From: Ceriagrion tenellum
Lineage: Eukaryota > Arthropoda > Insecta > Odonata > Coenagrionidae
Direction: 5' to 3'
DNA: 64,000 nt
Assembly: GCA_963169105.1 (NCBI GenBank)
Contig: OY720637.1
Coordinates: 35,955,925-36,019,924, forward strand
Shown: piece by piece, positions 21,979-33,069 of the stretch
How positions within the stretch are numbered: position 1 is the stretch's first letter
How the letters are laid out: each line of letters opens with the position of its first letter
Notes under the pieces: model-generated
The model's input: the letters and a program-made list of their open reading frames with translations, nothing else
The model's database searches: none
Told to the model about the DNA's origin: nothing
Translations under genes and position numbers: made by a program

Positions 21979-22705
21979 TATGTCCGTCTGTCTGTCCGTC
22001 TGTCAGTCCGTCTGTCTGTCTACCTGACTCTTCGCACGATAACTGCCGTAAAAATTTATTTATCGAGCTTAAATTTGGGTCATAAACCTCTAGTAGTCCA
22101 CACACGGCACAGTTCTCAAATAGGTTGGATCGGACCGAAACCACATACATACATACCAATCACGCCGTTCCCTTCCGGGGTAAGCGCAATCACAAAGTTT
22201 CACGCAAGAGACATAGTTGTACTCCTAACTCTGCTTCAATAAGTTCCTCCATACTGACCTATCCTTGCAAACCTCTTTCGCCTCATTTACCCCTATACAC
22301 TGCTTCATACACACCCTCCTGTTTTTGGGACTGCTAATATTCCTCCTCCTAAGAATTTCCTCAACAACATTCAACCACAACTTTCTCGACCTACCTCTAC
22401 CTCTCGCACCATTCAATTCACTCTTATTCGTATTTCGACTCTCATCCATTCTCTCAGTATGGCCAAACCAACGAAGCACACTCCTTTCATATATGTCCAT
22501 TACTGGAGTATCTAACCCACGTTCATTTATTACCTACTCATTCCTGATCTTATCTATCCTACTTATGCCGCAAACACTCCTCAGATAATGCATACCCACG
22601 GCGTTTAGTCTACTTTTATTTCTATCCTGACATACGTGTTTGACTACCATACAACAAAGTGGGGAGAAGTACATTTCTGTACACAGCGATTTCGCTTCTT
22701 TAGAC
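21979..22705 (-). mobile_element. LINE family L3, 3' part with GTCT-type tail
   Basis: Minus-strand frame 22225-22500 contains RSVLRWFGHTERMDESR and ARGRGRSRKLWLNVVEEIL, a familiar C-terminal block of arthropod LINE reverse transcriptases. Upstream, to 22705, decayed sequence matches the LLPTLLYGSETW region. The 3' end is a CTGTCCGT/CTGTCTGT microsatellite at 21980-22020. The same structure is inverted at 26815-27505. Confidence 0.9.
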
Positions 22706-22849
22706 AGTCACTCATTCCTTGACCGATACCACGCCTTTAAAAAACAAAACGAAAATTGAAAGTGGTGTAGGGTATTTAAGTTTCGATAAGACCGAAGATA
22801 ATTTCTTTACTAGTTCGTGTTTGGAGTTGAACTGGCCTGAATCTTAGTT

Positions 22850-23440
22850 AGTGGGATGAGATATCTTGTGGTGTATGGAGAGGAGACGCGTCGGAATCCA
22901 CTCCGGGAGACAGACTGCTCCGCGTGCACCCCACGGGGACTGAGCACCTCCTTTCTTTGCCTTTCCCTCTTGCTCACGTCCCACGGTGACGCGCGTGTCC
23001 CCGCTGCGCGCCGTAGCCACAACCCCTCCTTCCCCCCACCACCCCCCCCCAGACGACGACGGGCGGCTCAGACAACAAATCACGTTGCCGTGGAGACTGC
23101 GAAGGCGAGACGTTTCCGCCGAAGGAGGGGTGGGTGGGCAGGAGGAGGTTAGGCCATTCGATCCGAATCGGTCTCTGCCGACGCCGCCGCCGCCTTGGGT
23201 GGATACGAACCGATAACTCAAACGTTGGTTAAATCGTCGGCGCCCCTTCCTCCCTCCCTCCCTCCACCACCTAGAACTTGGTCGCAGAGTCTCAAGGGGG
23301 ATGGGTCCGCCTCTTTACCCAGTGTGCCCGTGCAGCTGCGTCGGAAATCCGATTTTTTCCTACTTTCGGCAGCGACTGCAGTTTCCGTATTTATGCACTG
23401 CGGTGCTCTTCGTATAGTCGCTAAGTTTCTCTGGGATTAA
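22850..23440. other. CpG-rich patch with a pyrimidine block
   Basis: The most GC-rich interval of the first half, with (CCT)n-like sequence near 23245-23275. Overlapping frames on both strands (up to 125 codons) are proline/arginine-rich. No domain recognised; a CpG island or GC-rich regulatory segment is possible but not shown. Confidence 0.5.
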
Positions 23441-24585
23441 CCGTGGGGTTATTCCTTCAAGGAAGCGCGCTCAACTCGCCTCTTAATTGATGCCACTGGC
23501 CTGAGTATCCAGGTATTCTGCAGCCCAGCGCTCATTCCATTGTGCATGTACAAGCGAGTTGACGCAAAGTGACATAACAAGACGGCTTGAAGAAAGTGTT
23601 TTCTAGTCGAAATTTTTTTTCATTTAAGTATTCTACCTTTTTCTACTATTTTTATTTTATTGTATGAAATGTTTATGGTATGAAATGTTTATTGTTGTGT
23701 ATGTCTTTGTTACACCTAGACAGAATTTTTATAGAAATTATGGAAGAAACATGTCAACTATTTTTAAGACAAAAATTGACAACGCTCGAACGTCAGTTCC
23801 CACCTGCAACTCAAATCGTCTGTTTATCGGGGAACATATTGCTTATTTAAATTTTCTAGGGAATCATCATCATGCGACTCAATTGACTGGCGAAGAATGG
23901 GAGTAATACTCGGATCATACCCAGGGCAATTGTGATTTTTGATTTCTCTTAGCAAGACTATGTTTTATCATTAGTTCATATTGTTATTGTACGTTTAAAT
24001 TACATATCGTTTCGGGGATCAATTCACTGTTTTCTCTCATCGACTCTCGGACAACTTACCGTAAATGAAGCTGATAGGATTCTCCTTTGACGTAAATCCC
24101 GACGACGTCATACTTACGTGAATGGAATGACGTAACCAATCGTTATCAAAAAATGTCTCCAAAACGAGAGATACTTTGCTTATGGCGAATTCCAATAGCT
24201 GATGGTTAAGTGATGAAAGAATTCATTACTGCTTTTAACGTTTATCTGGAGATTTGAATTCACGTCCGGATGATTTAAAGGCCCGCGATGTAATGGACCC
24301 GTTATTATTTCCGCCTGGTCATTGGGTAAAATTCTTTTAGCATAAACACGGTGGAATCGGAAACGCATTTGTTATGGATTGATTTTCTGGTGATGAGAAC
24401 ACTTCGGTGGCAATATAATAATATAATAGCTGCAACCTCTCTACTTTGTTACACCTTGAGGTGTGTGTATGTGTTACTGTTGTGTGTATTACTGGTGGGT
24501 TAATTTTTGAACGTATAAAAGAGTTTCAGACGTTACCTGGTGAAAATATTCACATCCAAGAATAAAATAACTCGGTAATAATTTT
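23441..24585. other. No recognisable feature
   Basis: AT-rich; an 80-codon + frame at 23664-23906 shows no domain. Confidence 0.5.
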
Positions 24586-24706
24586 CACACTCTTTTTAAT
24601 ACAAAAAGATCATTGTTTCGACCCTTTGTCTTTTTCAGTGTCATTTTCTTTATATCATTTTCAACCTAGAAAATGACAATGGTCGGTGCGTATTAAAAAG
24701 AGTGTG
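24586..24706. repeat. Fold-back element, about 39-65-bp arms
   Basis: Left CACACTCTTTTTAATAC (24586-24602) is perfectly inverted at 24690-24706; similarity continues inward with mismatches (CATTG, TCATTTTCT). The minus strand reads a GTCGAAAC motif in the left arm, linking it to the other fold-backs, but the CTGANGA part is altered. Confidence 0.8.
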
Positions 24707-25494
24707 TAGTAGAGTGAGTGAGTGTGTGTAGCGTAAAAATTACTACTGATTTATTTAATTCATACCATCTGGGCTTAATTTTGATCGCTTTAATCGCAAC
24801 TATTATACTCGCCGACCTATCCTATTATTGATATCGCTCTGTAACTTTGATCATTCTTTTTTATCTGCTGTCCCTTTTCTATGCCATGAGATTTTTGTTC
24901 AGCCGTAGTGTATGAGAAGCACTAAGTAAGAGTTTATTCGGAAGAAAGGTAAAAAGAAGCTCTATGGGAAGATGAACCAAGCAAAATTAATAGCTATTTT
25001 TTAGCTAATATATATCCATAATCGGAGTATTTCTTGCGTATTTTTCTTAGCCTACTTATTCCCGATCCATTCCATCCAACTTTTACCTAGAGCACTTCTT
25101 AAATATCCTTTCCTATTCCAATTAGTCCTACATTAATGCTCACTCTGGAATGCCCAAGTTTTACCCTGATATGAGCTAATAGATGTGCTCTCATCATTTT
25201 TATATGCGTTTTATATCATCCCTTATTTGGTTGCTTTCCGATTCCGGTGCATATCTTTCAGTACCTCTAGAACGAGCACATTTTCCCAAAACCAGACACG
25301 TAGCTGACATTGATATTAAAAAATATGCCTGTCGAAGAAAATTGTGATTGTATTTTCATGGAACAAAAATGTCAAAAAAATTGAATTCCTTCGCTCCCAA
25401 TAATTTGCAAATAAATTCAAAATTAGATTGAAAAAGAATTGCATTGGTTACTAGCATTTCCCCTCCAATTTCCCCTTTTTAAAACCCCTCTGTG
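24707..25494. other. No recognisable feature
   Basis: AT-rich; GTGAGTGAGTGTGTG at 24714-24728 is a short simple repeat. Confidence 0.5.
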
Positions 25495-25780
25495 GTGAAG
25501 AGCTTGGAGCGTATGCTATGATATGGAGCGTAGCGTTTTCCAGAGTCCAGAATCGTGGACCCTCAGAAAGGAGGATGAGAATAGGCTGCATGCATTTGAG
25601 ATGTGGGCATGGAGAAGGATGGAGAAGGTGAGGTGGACGGAGAAGAAGACTTACGAGAAAGTGTTTGAGATGGTGGGCGAGGAAAGGAAACTTCTGAATG
25701 AAATTCGAGATCGGCAGGATAGATGGCTGAAGGCTGTAATGAAGGGCGGTGGGTTGCCCAAGATTGTGATAGACCCTCGG
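25495..25780 (+). mobile_element. LINE L1r, 5' portion of an interrupted copy
   Basis: Frame 25523-25807 covers the block from the decayed ALYGAETWTLRKEDENR region through VRWTEKKTYEKVFEMVGEER to LPKIVI, then breaks at GTGATAGA. The remaining tail resumes at 26026 after a 245-bp module. Confidence 0.9.
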
Positions 25781-26025
25781 ATTGAAAGTCGAACGCGCAA
25801 CCACTGAGCCAAACCATATCCCTAGTTATTTAATTAACATCCTGATATTAATTATGCATCATAAGCAAAATTTTTCGCATCAATATTCTACATTCTATAC
25901 GTTCTGAACGGATCGCCTCTCCTGATATTTCTCTCCCCGTTACATCAATTATTCAGCGCACGAGAGTAACCTGAGTTTTTAAATATATTATAGCGAAAAC
26001 ACTTTTTAATTCGTATTGAGGGAAG
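25781..26025 (-). repeat. Module shared with 2171-2407, with tRNA-like half
   Basis: Reverse-complement twin of 2171-2407. On the minus strand the tRNA-like end (about 25785-25830) has an intact A box, TGGCTCAGTGG, but lacks a B box because the LINE begins there. LINE sequence lies on both sides, so in this copy the module reads as an insertion splitting the LINE. Confidence 0.75.
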
Positions 26026-26212
26026 GATGTTGGGCAAGCGGGGAAGGGAAAGAAAGAGAATAGGTTACATGGACGGGATGAAGAAGGGTAGATCGTGTGC
26101 CGAGGCAAAAGTGGAAATACTAGAGCGATATAGGCCCTTGAATGTGTAGAAAACTGGGAGGAGATTCTCTGACTTTCATCAAAACCCAACTTCACCGGAA
26201 GAGTACTTAAAA
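26026..26212 (+). mobile_element. LINE L1r, 3' portion of the interrupted copy
   Basis: Resumes at GAGGGAAGGATGTTGGGCAA and continues to the family 3' terminus (CACCGGAAGAGTACTT), followed by a run of A. Its frame encodes GRMLGKRGRERKRIGYMDGM. Confidence 0.9.
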
Positions 26213-26814
26213 AAAAATAACCCGCTTCCATGAAGTGATTCTCATTAGATTAGTAATGGTATACAAGCTTCCTATTTTCACTCGAACTGCCCTGAACTCG
26301 ATTCGAAACATAAAAATCTCTTAATGAATAGCTAATTATATCCATGTTAATTGACTAGGATTAGTGAGCTCTGCATAGACATCGATACAAAAAAAGGTTT
26401 TTACGTTATCTGTACTCTACGCAAAATAACGTTTATCCGATGTTTGATAATTATGTTTGCTACCAAAGTTGGGTAAATATGTTGAATATGAATGTCTGCT
26501 AATACGAAGAACCATTTGTGATCTATCTTACTTATATAACTTGCATATTACTAGAGAAAATAGTGGATTGATTAGCAAAATTATTTTTATAGTGCCTAGT
26601 AATAGTGTAAAGTTAAAAAGAAAATTCAAGTTGCGCATGGTAAAGTCAAACTATGTACTGTGAAAACTCGCCTCTGAACAGAATGTGCGAACTTTTGACA
26701 ACTATTGTGATAAAATTGATTTATGCCAGCAAAGAAGTATTTTATGTAGATTGATAAAAGTTATAGTTTCTTGATGTGTTTCTAAATTTCTGTATAATTT
26801 AATTGATTTTACTG
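26213..26814. other. No recognisable feature
   Basis: AT-rich; a 68-codon frame at 26457-26663 is unremarkable. Confidence 0.5.
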
Positions 26815-27505
26815 TGTTTTGCATGTACAAAAGTGTACTTCTCCCTACTTTGTTGTATGGTAGTGAAACATGGATACGTCTGGATGGACATAAGAGTAGA
26901 CTTAATGCCGTGGGTATGAGTTATGTGAGGAGTGCTTGCGGCAAAAGTAGGATAGATAGGGTCAAGGATTGAGTGGGTAATAAATGAATGTGAGTTAGAT
27001 GCTCCAGTAATGGACATATATGAAATGAGTGTGCTTCGTTGGTTTAGCCATACTGAGAGAATGAATGAGAGTCGAAATACGAATAAGAGTGAATTGAATG
27101 GTGCGAAAGGTAGATTTAGGTCGAGAAAGTTGTGGTTGAATGTTGTTGAGGAAATTCTTAGGAGGAGGAATATTAGCAGTCGCAAAAACAGGAGGGTGTG
27201 TATGAAGCAGTGTATAGGGGTAAATGAGGCGAAAGAGGTTTGCAAGGATAGGTCAGTATGGAGGAACTTATTGAAGCAGAGTTAGGAGTACAAATATGTC
27301 TTTTGCGTGAAACTTTGCGACTGCGCTTACCCCGGAAGGGAACGGCGTGATTGGTATGTATGTATGTAGTTTCGGTCCGATCCAACCTATTTGAGAATTG
27401 TGCCGTGTGTGGACTACTAGAGGTTTATGACCCAAATTTAAGCTCGATAACTAAATTTTTACGGCAGTTATCGTGCGAAGAGTCAGGTAGACAGACAGAC
27501 GGACA
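26815..27505 (+). mobile_element. LINE family L3, 3' part with GACA/GACG tail
   Basis: Inverted near-twin of 21979-22705. Reads the LLPTLLYGSETW-like region near 26840-26880, then SVLRWFSHTERMNESR in frame 27010-27285, a stop, a shared 3' UTR (with CCCCGGAAGGGAACGGCGTG) and an AGACAGACAGACGGAC tail. One stop and a frameshift separate the upstream and downstream coding parts. Confidence 0.9.
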
Positions 27506-27519
27506 TAACTAGGTAGTAG

Positions 27520-27890
27520 TAGGCTCCAGTAATGGACATATATGAGAGGAGTGTGCTTCGTTGGTTTGGCCATGTTGAGAGAATGGATGAGAGTCGAATA
27601 ACGAAACGGATATATAAGAGTGAAATGAATGGTGCGAGAGGTAGAGGTAGTCCGAGAAAGTTGTGGTTGAATGTGGTTGAGGAAATTCTTAGGAGGAGTA
27701 ATAGTAGGAGTCTTAAAAACAGGACGGCGTGTATGAAGCAGTGTATGGGGGTAATTGAAGCAAAAGAGGTTTGCAAGCATAAGTCAGCATGCAGGAAATT
27801 ATTGAAGCAGAGTTAGGTGTACAAATATGTATGTAGGAGTGAGACTTTGACTGTGCCTTCCCCGGAAGGGAACAGCGTGATTGGTATGTA
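27520..27890 (+). mobile_element. LINE family L3, second truncated copy in tandem
   Basis: Starts directly after the tail of the previous copy with the same APVMDIYERSVLRWFGHVER block (frame 27532-27816, open to its stop) and a shortened 3' UTR ending in TATGTATAT-type sequence rather than the GACA/GACG tail. Enough substitutions separate it from 26815-27505 to show an independent insertion or an old duplication. Confidence 0.9.
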
Positions 27891-28004
27891 TATTATTTGA
27901 ATGTACTGTGTTTTGATTTTTTTCTCCTATAATTATTTTTTGGGTGAACGTTAAACACTATGAATAAGTAAATAATTTGTGTTACGGTGAAACTGTCCAA
28001 CACC

Positions 28005-28445
28005 TTTCGGCGCGGCAATTCACGGGCTGGGGGCCACGATAACTCCTTTTCAGTTTTTTTTTGCCCGGAATCGTTGGGAGTGGTTTAGGCTCTTCCCTAT
28101 CGACGTTGGCACCAGGCGCGCCTTATTAGGCGAGTGACGGAAGGCGCCCGTGCGTCTCATGCGAGAGGGCGTCCGGTCCTCTTTTTTTTTCCCTGGCTCG
28201 GATGCCAACTCGTAAGCTGGTCCGCGGGGCGGGATTTGTTTGGGTGCGATATCGAGAGAGTGTGGGGATTCCCCTTAACCGCGTGGTTCCGGACGCGCTC
28301 TCTCCTGTTAATCGATCCCAAAGCCCGCGTTCCCGCCTGCGCCGCGGTGGATGCGTGGTGAGCACCCCAGGGTGGCGAAACCAAAAATAGGGTGCGGGGT
28401 TGGGGTAGGGGGTGAGGGGAGAAAGAGAAGGGTCAGGGGTTGAAG
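28005..28445. other. CpG-rich patch ending in a G-rich run
   Basis: GC-rich with frequent CpG to 28370, then a purine-rich block at 28385-28440. Short frames on both strands reflect composition. Confidence 0.5.
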
Positions 28446-28493
28446 GGCTCAACTCGGAATAGGATGTGATGTGACTTTGTCTACAAATACAAT

Positions 28494-28830
28494 TTTATTT
28501 GAATTTTTGGGGAGGCGACCGACAGCTTAAGCGTGACCACCGAGAGAGGTCTTTAGGTGGTCGTGGCTTAAGTCACTTGCGCCGTAGGGGACACGTGAGG
28601 GAGGAAGAATGGAGAGAAAACCGGCGTCGGCATTAGCCTGCTCTTAACGAAAGGTGCCAAGGGGACCAAGGTTTAACGTTTCATCCGACGGACGGAGTAT
28701 TGTACTTGAAGTGCCCTCCAAAAGACATTCAAGTAGGGATCGGGTTTCTTCTGAAAACATCCTCCTTGGCAGGGATTTGAACCCGGGCCGCCCGTATGGT
28801 TAGCCAGTACTCTAGCCACCACACCAACCC
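28494..28830 (-). mobile_element. Full-length tRNA-derived SINE S1 with target-site duplication
   Basis: Minus-strand order: tRNA-like head with A box (28821-28807) and B box GGTTCAAATCC (28783-28773), a central region shared with the copies at 1-197 and 5281-5475, and an A-rich 3' end at about 28494-28510. A 15-bp direct repeat, GTCTACAAATA-AAT with one mismatch, flanks it (28479-28493 and 28831-28845), showing target-primed insertion. Total about 337 bp. The best-preserved mobile element here. Confidence 0.95.
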
Positions 28831-28845
28831 GTCTACAAATAGAAT

Positions 28846-29267
28846 CACGCAATTCGGCTTTCAGATGCTTAGTTTATATTGCTCTGTGTAGCCTTAATCT
28901 TTAATACATAGTTCATGGGAAACTTCTGAACGCAATCCGGTACAGGGAGGGTACAAGGGATGCGAGATATTACTTTACTTTGAAATATTGGGTTTTACTT
29001 ATACTTTTTATGTCGCATAAATTGCGTAGTTGTGATGAAGTTGTGTTATCAGTGGAGAACTCAAGTTATCTATAGATCTCATAGGCTTTCTTAAGCAATC
29101 TTAGCTTCCCTCAACCAGACAGGTGTTGGCAGGTTCTTTTATACATATATGTGTGGAGTGAAATTATGAAGAACATATTCTGTTTACCTTCGGGTTATGC
29201 TATAATTGCTCGTTTCTTCAAATTAGCCATTAAGAATATTTTCTGTTTATCCCTAACAAAGCCAATT
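28846..29267. other. No recognisable feature
   Basis: AT-rich. Confidence 0.5.
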
Positions 29268-29583
29268 AGATTTAGAGCTTGAGATGGTGGGTGAGGAAAG
29301 GAAACGTCTTAATAGAATTCGAGGTCGATAGAGTAGGTGGCTGGAAGAAGTAATACGGGGCCATTGGTTGCTCAAGAGTGTGATAGAGGGAAGGATGTTT
29401 GGCAAACGGGGAAAAGAAAGAAAGAGAAAAGGTTTTATGGGCAGGATGAAGAAAGGTGGATCGTATCCTGAGGCGAAAAATAAATACTAGAGGTAAATAG
29501 AGCGCCGAAGGTGTATAAAAACCGGCAGGAGTTCCTCTGAATATCAAAATAACCTTCCTTTTACTGGTAGAATACATTTTTTA
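29268..29583 (+). mobile_element. LINE L1r 3' tail, decayed
   Basis: Runs from the LEMVGEERK region to a terminus reading CCTTTTACTGGTAGAATACA. In-frame stops (GATAGA near 29328, AAATAC near 29482) and substitutions indicate age. Confidence 0.85.
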
Positions 29584-30619
29584 AATATGTAGTACACGGC
29601 GACGTTTTGAATGGGAAAATTACTTTAAATGTCATTGCTGCTGGTTTTAATTATGAAGCAAACAATAAGTCCGTTTTTGAAGTGAGAATCGAGCCAACCA
29701 CCTTTGGGTTTCCTGGTCATTGCTTTACAAACGTGTCAACCGCGATGAATTAACTAGTCTTCGAACTTTGAAGTTAAATAATGCTGAAGAGGAGTTAGCC
29801 GCATTTCGATTAGATACTTCAGTCGGTTGTCTCACGACGGTACCTTAGTCGTCGTTGGTTACCTCTGTTATCGCTACCTTAGTTGTTCTTATATAATTGC
29901 TTCCATGGATACTTTTCCCACCTGCTTTTTCTAATTTAAATACTACTTATTTTTTATTTATAATTATGAAACAGTTTAATCTCTCAAGTCCCTCGTTTCA
30001 GTTACATCAGATATTATGTACTGGGAACGACGACTGGGAACATACATTTGAGGATGAATTGGGAATTAATTCTCTTGCTACTGAACAAACTTGGTGGGTG
30101 GAATTAAGTGAGTCAGCCTCTCACAAGCAATTGCCATTAGAATTAGGAATTGGAATAATTATAGAGGAGGACAAGGGATAGATTTTAGTGATATGAATAA
30201 TAGTGTCAAAATTTTAGCTTATGAAGGATTAAAGTGGTGAAAAGTGCCAAGGCCAGAGCCATTTGCTGTTTTTCTGAATCAATTGTCTATTGTCGCCTAT
30301 TTTTTCTATGATTATCGCTATTCATCTTATTCAGTTTTACCTCAAGACCACTAAACTAAACTTACACCACTAAAAGTGGTGAAATTTTTGAATGAGAAGA
30401 AAAGATGAAAAAATCATCTATTTTGTCATGTTTCAATAAACGTCTCTTTTCTGTAGCCCGTGCTCTCTCGTTGGAGAATGCATTTACTAACTGATTTCCA
30501 GCCTGCTTCCTATGAATGCTGTTGATAGTAACCGTGTAAGTAAGACCCCTTCTTTTTAGTTTTCAAGGCCTAAATGCGAAAAATGAAGTGCAAGTTAGCA
30601 TAAGTTTTTATTTTTGTGG
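29584..30619. other. Unassigned; weak exon-like frame at 29990-30181
   Basis: From 29999 a frame follows a TCTCTCAAGTCCCTCGTTTCAG-type acceptor (AG at about 29999-30000) and reads an acidic, non-repetitive peptide (with GNDDWEHTFEDELG) to a stop at 30181. It could be a terminal exon but has no recognised domain. The rest is AT-rich. Confidence 0.3.
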
Positions 30620-30710
30620 GGAATTATGCTTCGAGTCCGAGTTTTTTCGAGCAGTTGTTATTTTCCCCATTTTAGGGGGCTGCTTCAGGTCAGTGACAGA
30701 AAATTCGAAC
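30620..30710 (-). repeat. Decayed relative of the 12991-13206 palindrome arm
   Basis: The minus strand reads CCTGAAGCAGCCCCCT, then GGGGAAAATAACAACTG, then TCGAAAAAACTC, paralleling the palindrome arm (CTGAAGA, GCCCCC, GGGGA-GAAAC, TGTCGAAAAAACC) with several changes. The hammerhead-like core is broken here. Confidence 0.5.
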
Positions 30711-31329
30711 TTAACACCCTTCTGGGAATGGGGGATAAATTTTTACCCACGAAAAGCAGACTGACATTGCCTACTGTCCATTAAAAAAGTCGAGTCCGTT
30801 GAGCTGTAGGACGCTGTATCTCAAGGAGGGTCAACTGATTTTATTGAAATAAAATGCATACAATTTAATAACCATTTGTACGTTTACTGATGCATGTAAA
30901 CAAATTTTCCTATTCTTACTTATATTTTTACGATTTTTTAAAGAATGGACCTATTTTCGGCGCTCAAAACCCGATGGCCTGGCTTCTCTTAATCGCCATT
31001 CTCTTAACATTTACTGTAGAGATGAGAGATTTTGATATAAGTTAGCCAAACATGTTTACAACATATCAAAGGAAAAATATTTTCTATGTTGAGATTTACC
31101 CGAGTTGCTGTAGAAGTTGTAAACCTCGACTAATTGCGAAACTAAGGATGTTACTTCCTATACTTGACAATTGATTGTTATACTGATTGTTCGAGACGCT
31201 ACTGTAACCCTGTCCTCAACGGCGATGAATTGTTTTTTATTTGTGCTACACGAGGGGTTATTAATTCTGATTGCTGGAAGTTTCCATTGTCATCCTTGCG
31301 CATTTTTTTCCAGTTGTGGGATTTCGTGG
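30711..31329. other. No recognisable feature
   Basis: AT-rich. Confidence 0.5.
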
Positions 31330-31750
31330 CGGATTTTCACTGCTTCTCACGTACACGTGAGAAACCCCGGATCCAGGGAGGAAAATTTGGCATCTCTGCC
31401 TTTCTTCCAGACTTTTTCACTGCAGGGAAAGCCGTAATGTCGTCATAAAAATCGTTGACGTCGCCGTCAGCTTCACGGCCCGGGGGCCCTGCGATGCCTC
31501 CACATCCCTCAGTCGAAACTATTCTGCTATTCCAGCGACTACCCTCGGAACGCGGTCGCAAGCTCTGTCTTCCCTACCCATTTCCCCCTCTTTTCATGCC
31601 CCGTTTCCGCTGCCATCGTACGCACCAAAGTAACCAACCGACATGCATTTTCTCTACTCCTGAGTTACCATCGCGACTCTGTATTGCCCTCTCCTATTAT
31701 CCAATCGCCCTCCAATCGCCACCGAACAAAATAGCAACTAATATTATAGG
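31330..31750. other. GC-rich patch, pyrimidine-rich on +
   Basis: CpG-containing. Frames of 94-100 codons in overlapping phases are serine/proline-rich. Confidence 0.5.
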
Positions 31751-32609
31751 ACGTTAAAATCATTGAGACATTTTTTACATTTTATTTTAAATTTAAGAAT
31801 AATTTCTGAGGTTCTGGCTCTCTCTATTTTAAGAAAAGAGAGTCTCGCTTCTCTTCTGAATCAATGCATCACCGTTACCCATTTTTTTACTATCGTTATT
31901 CATCTTTTCCAGTTTAACCTTAAGACTACACCATCCAGCGTTTGCCTCTCCAATTTGGAAGCGTTATTGACTAAGGTTTTCGCATATACGGGTGTTTTGG
32001 TGGATGAAAAAATAAAAGTTACGTGGCCATATGCCAGAATCTCTATTTAAAATAACCTGGAGCTATTAGATTTTGAGATCATAATTAGCTAGTTAGTCGA
32101 GAAAAGCTTTTATCTCCTGTTTTCGCCGAGAATAGCGAATTGAATTGCTTAGGGTTGTTAAGCGGGTATTAACAATCCCAGTGAAAATGATACTGTCGCC
32201 TAAGCTGGTGCAGACCCACGCTAGTCGGAACGTTAATCGTGATAGCCGGCAGTAAACGTCCCTCTAATCTTTTCCTCAATTACCCACTTCTGTTCTGAGT
32301 TCCTTACTTCCGTTTCCACTTCCGAAATCCTACCGGCGTGCCAGCGTACCTAGTATGTATTACATAGCTGTGTATATAATTTACATTATGTGTAATGCGT
32401 GTTTGTATACATATTGTATTCTCACCACATTGTCGTTGTAGGCTTAACTCTGTGCATCTCCGGGAACTACAGCGAAGGAATGAAAGGGAAGCTGTTAACT
32501 TCAAACGAAATAATAATTCCCGCACTCGTGGTGCCTTTAGCAGTATTCGAAACGGTTTCGAAAGCAAATGCCTTTCTTGACTTTTTTATCGTTAATTTTC
32601 GGGTTCTCC
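31751..32609. other. No recognisable feature
   Basis: Mixed composition; short frames near 31763-32050 and 32304-32656 are unrecognised. Confidence 0.5.
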
Positions 32610-32629
32610 CTGCGTTGAACCATTTTTTA

Positions 32630-32672
32630 TGGACGACCGTTTCGCCAGCATTCTAGTCGGCGTCATCAGGTC
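32630..32672 (-). ncRNA. Hammerhead-ribozyme-like core
   Basis: The minus strand reads CTGATGA (32669-32663), C, stem GCC/GGC around a loop of about 12 nt, GAAAC (32643-32639), GGTC, then GTC (32634-32632). Core order and a C at the cleavage position fit a type I hammerhead with minimal stem III. Stem I is not complementary, and one extra base precedes stem II, as in the other copies. Confidence 0.45.
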
Positions 32673-33069
32673 CGAATGAAGACGAGAATTGTCTGCCGCT
32701 ATATATAGGGCTTTGGGGTGCGATTCTGTTTCTTCATAACGCCGTACCGCCGCGGTCATACGATAAATTAGTGAGTGATTCCGCGACAATGCAATTCTGA
32801 TTTTCGAATCTCGCGCCATTTTAGCGTATGAAACGATTATTTTACGTATTGTCGCGATGGTCGTAACGTCAGAAGAAATAGAATCGCTCGCGACGATTTG
32901 TTATCGCCAGCAAAGGTTAATATATCACCGTGTTATGATAGGGTATGTTGACACAGAATAGCTCCCCCGATCTGTTAATTGTACGTTGGGATCTAGTCTA
33001 AAAACAAAGAAAACCGCGGAAACCTTCGTAGCCTAGCCTTCCTTGACTGTTTATTGAATCGTTTAGAAT
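32673..33069. other. No recognisable feature
   Basis: CGAT/GTCG-containing AT-rich DNA. Confidence 0.5.

Noticed and set aside
22844..23221. 125-codon minus-strand frame in a CpG patch
   Set aside because: Glycine/arginine/proline-rich in one phase and equally open in others; composition explains it.
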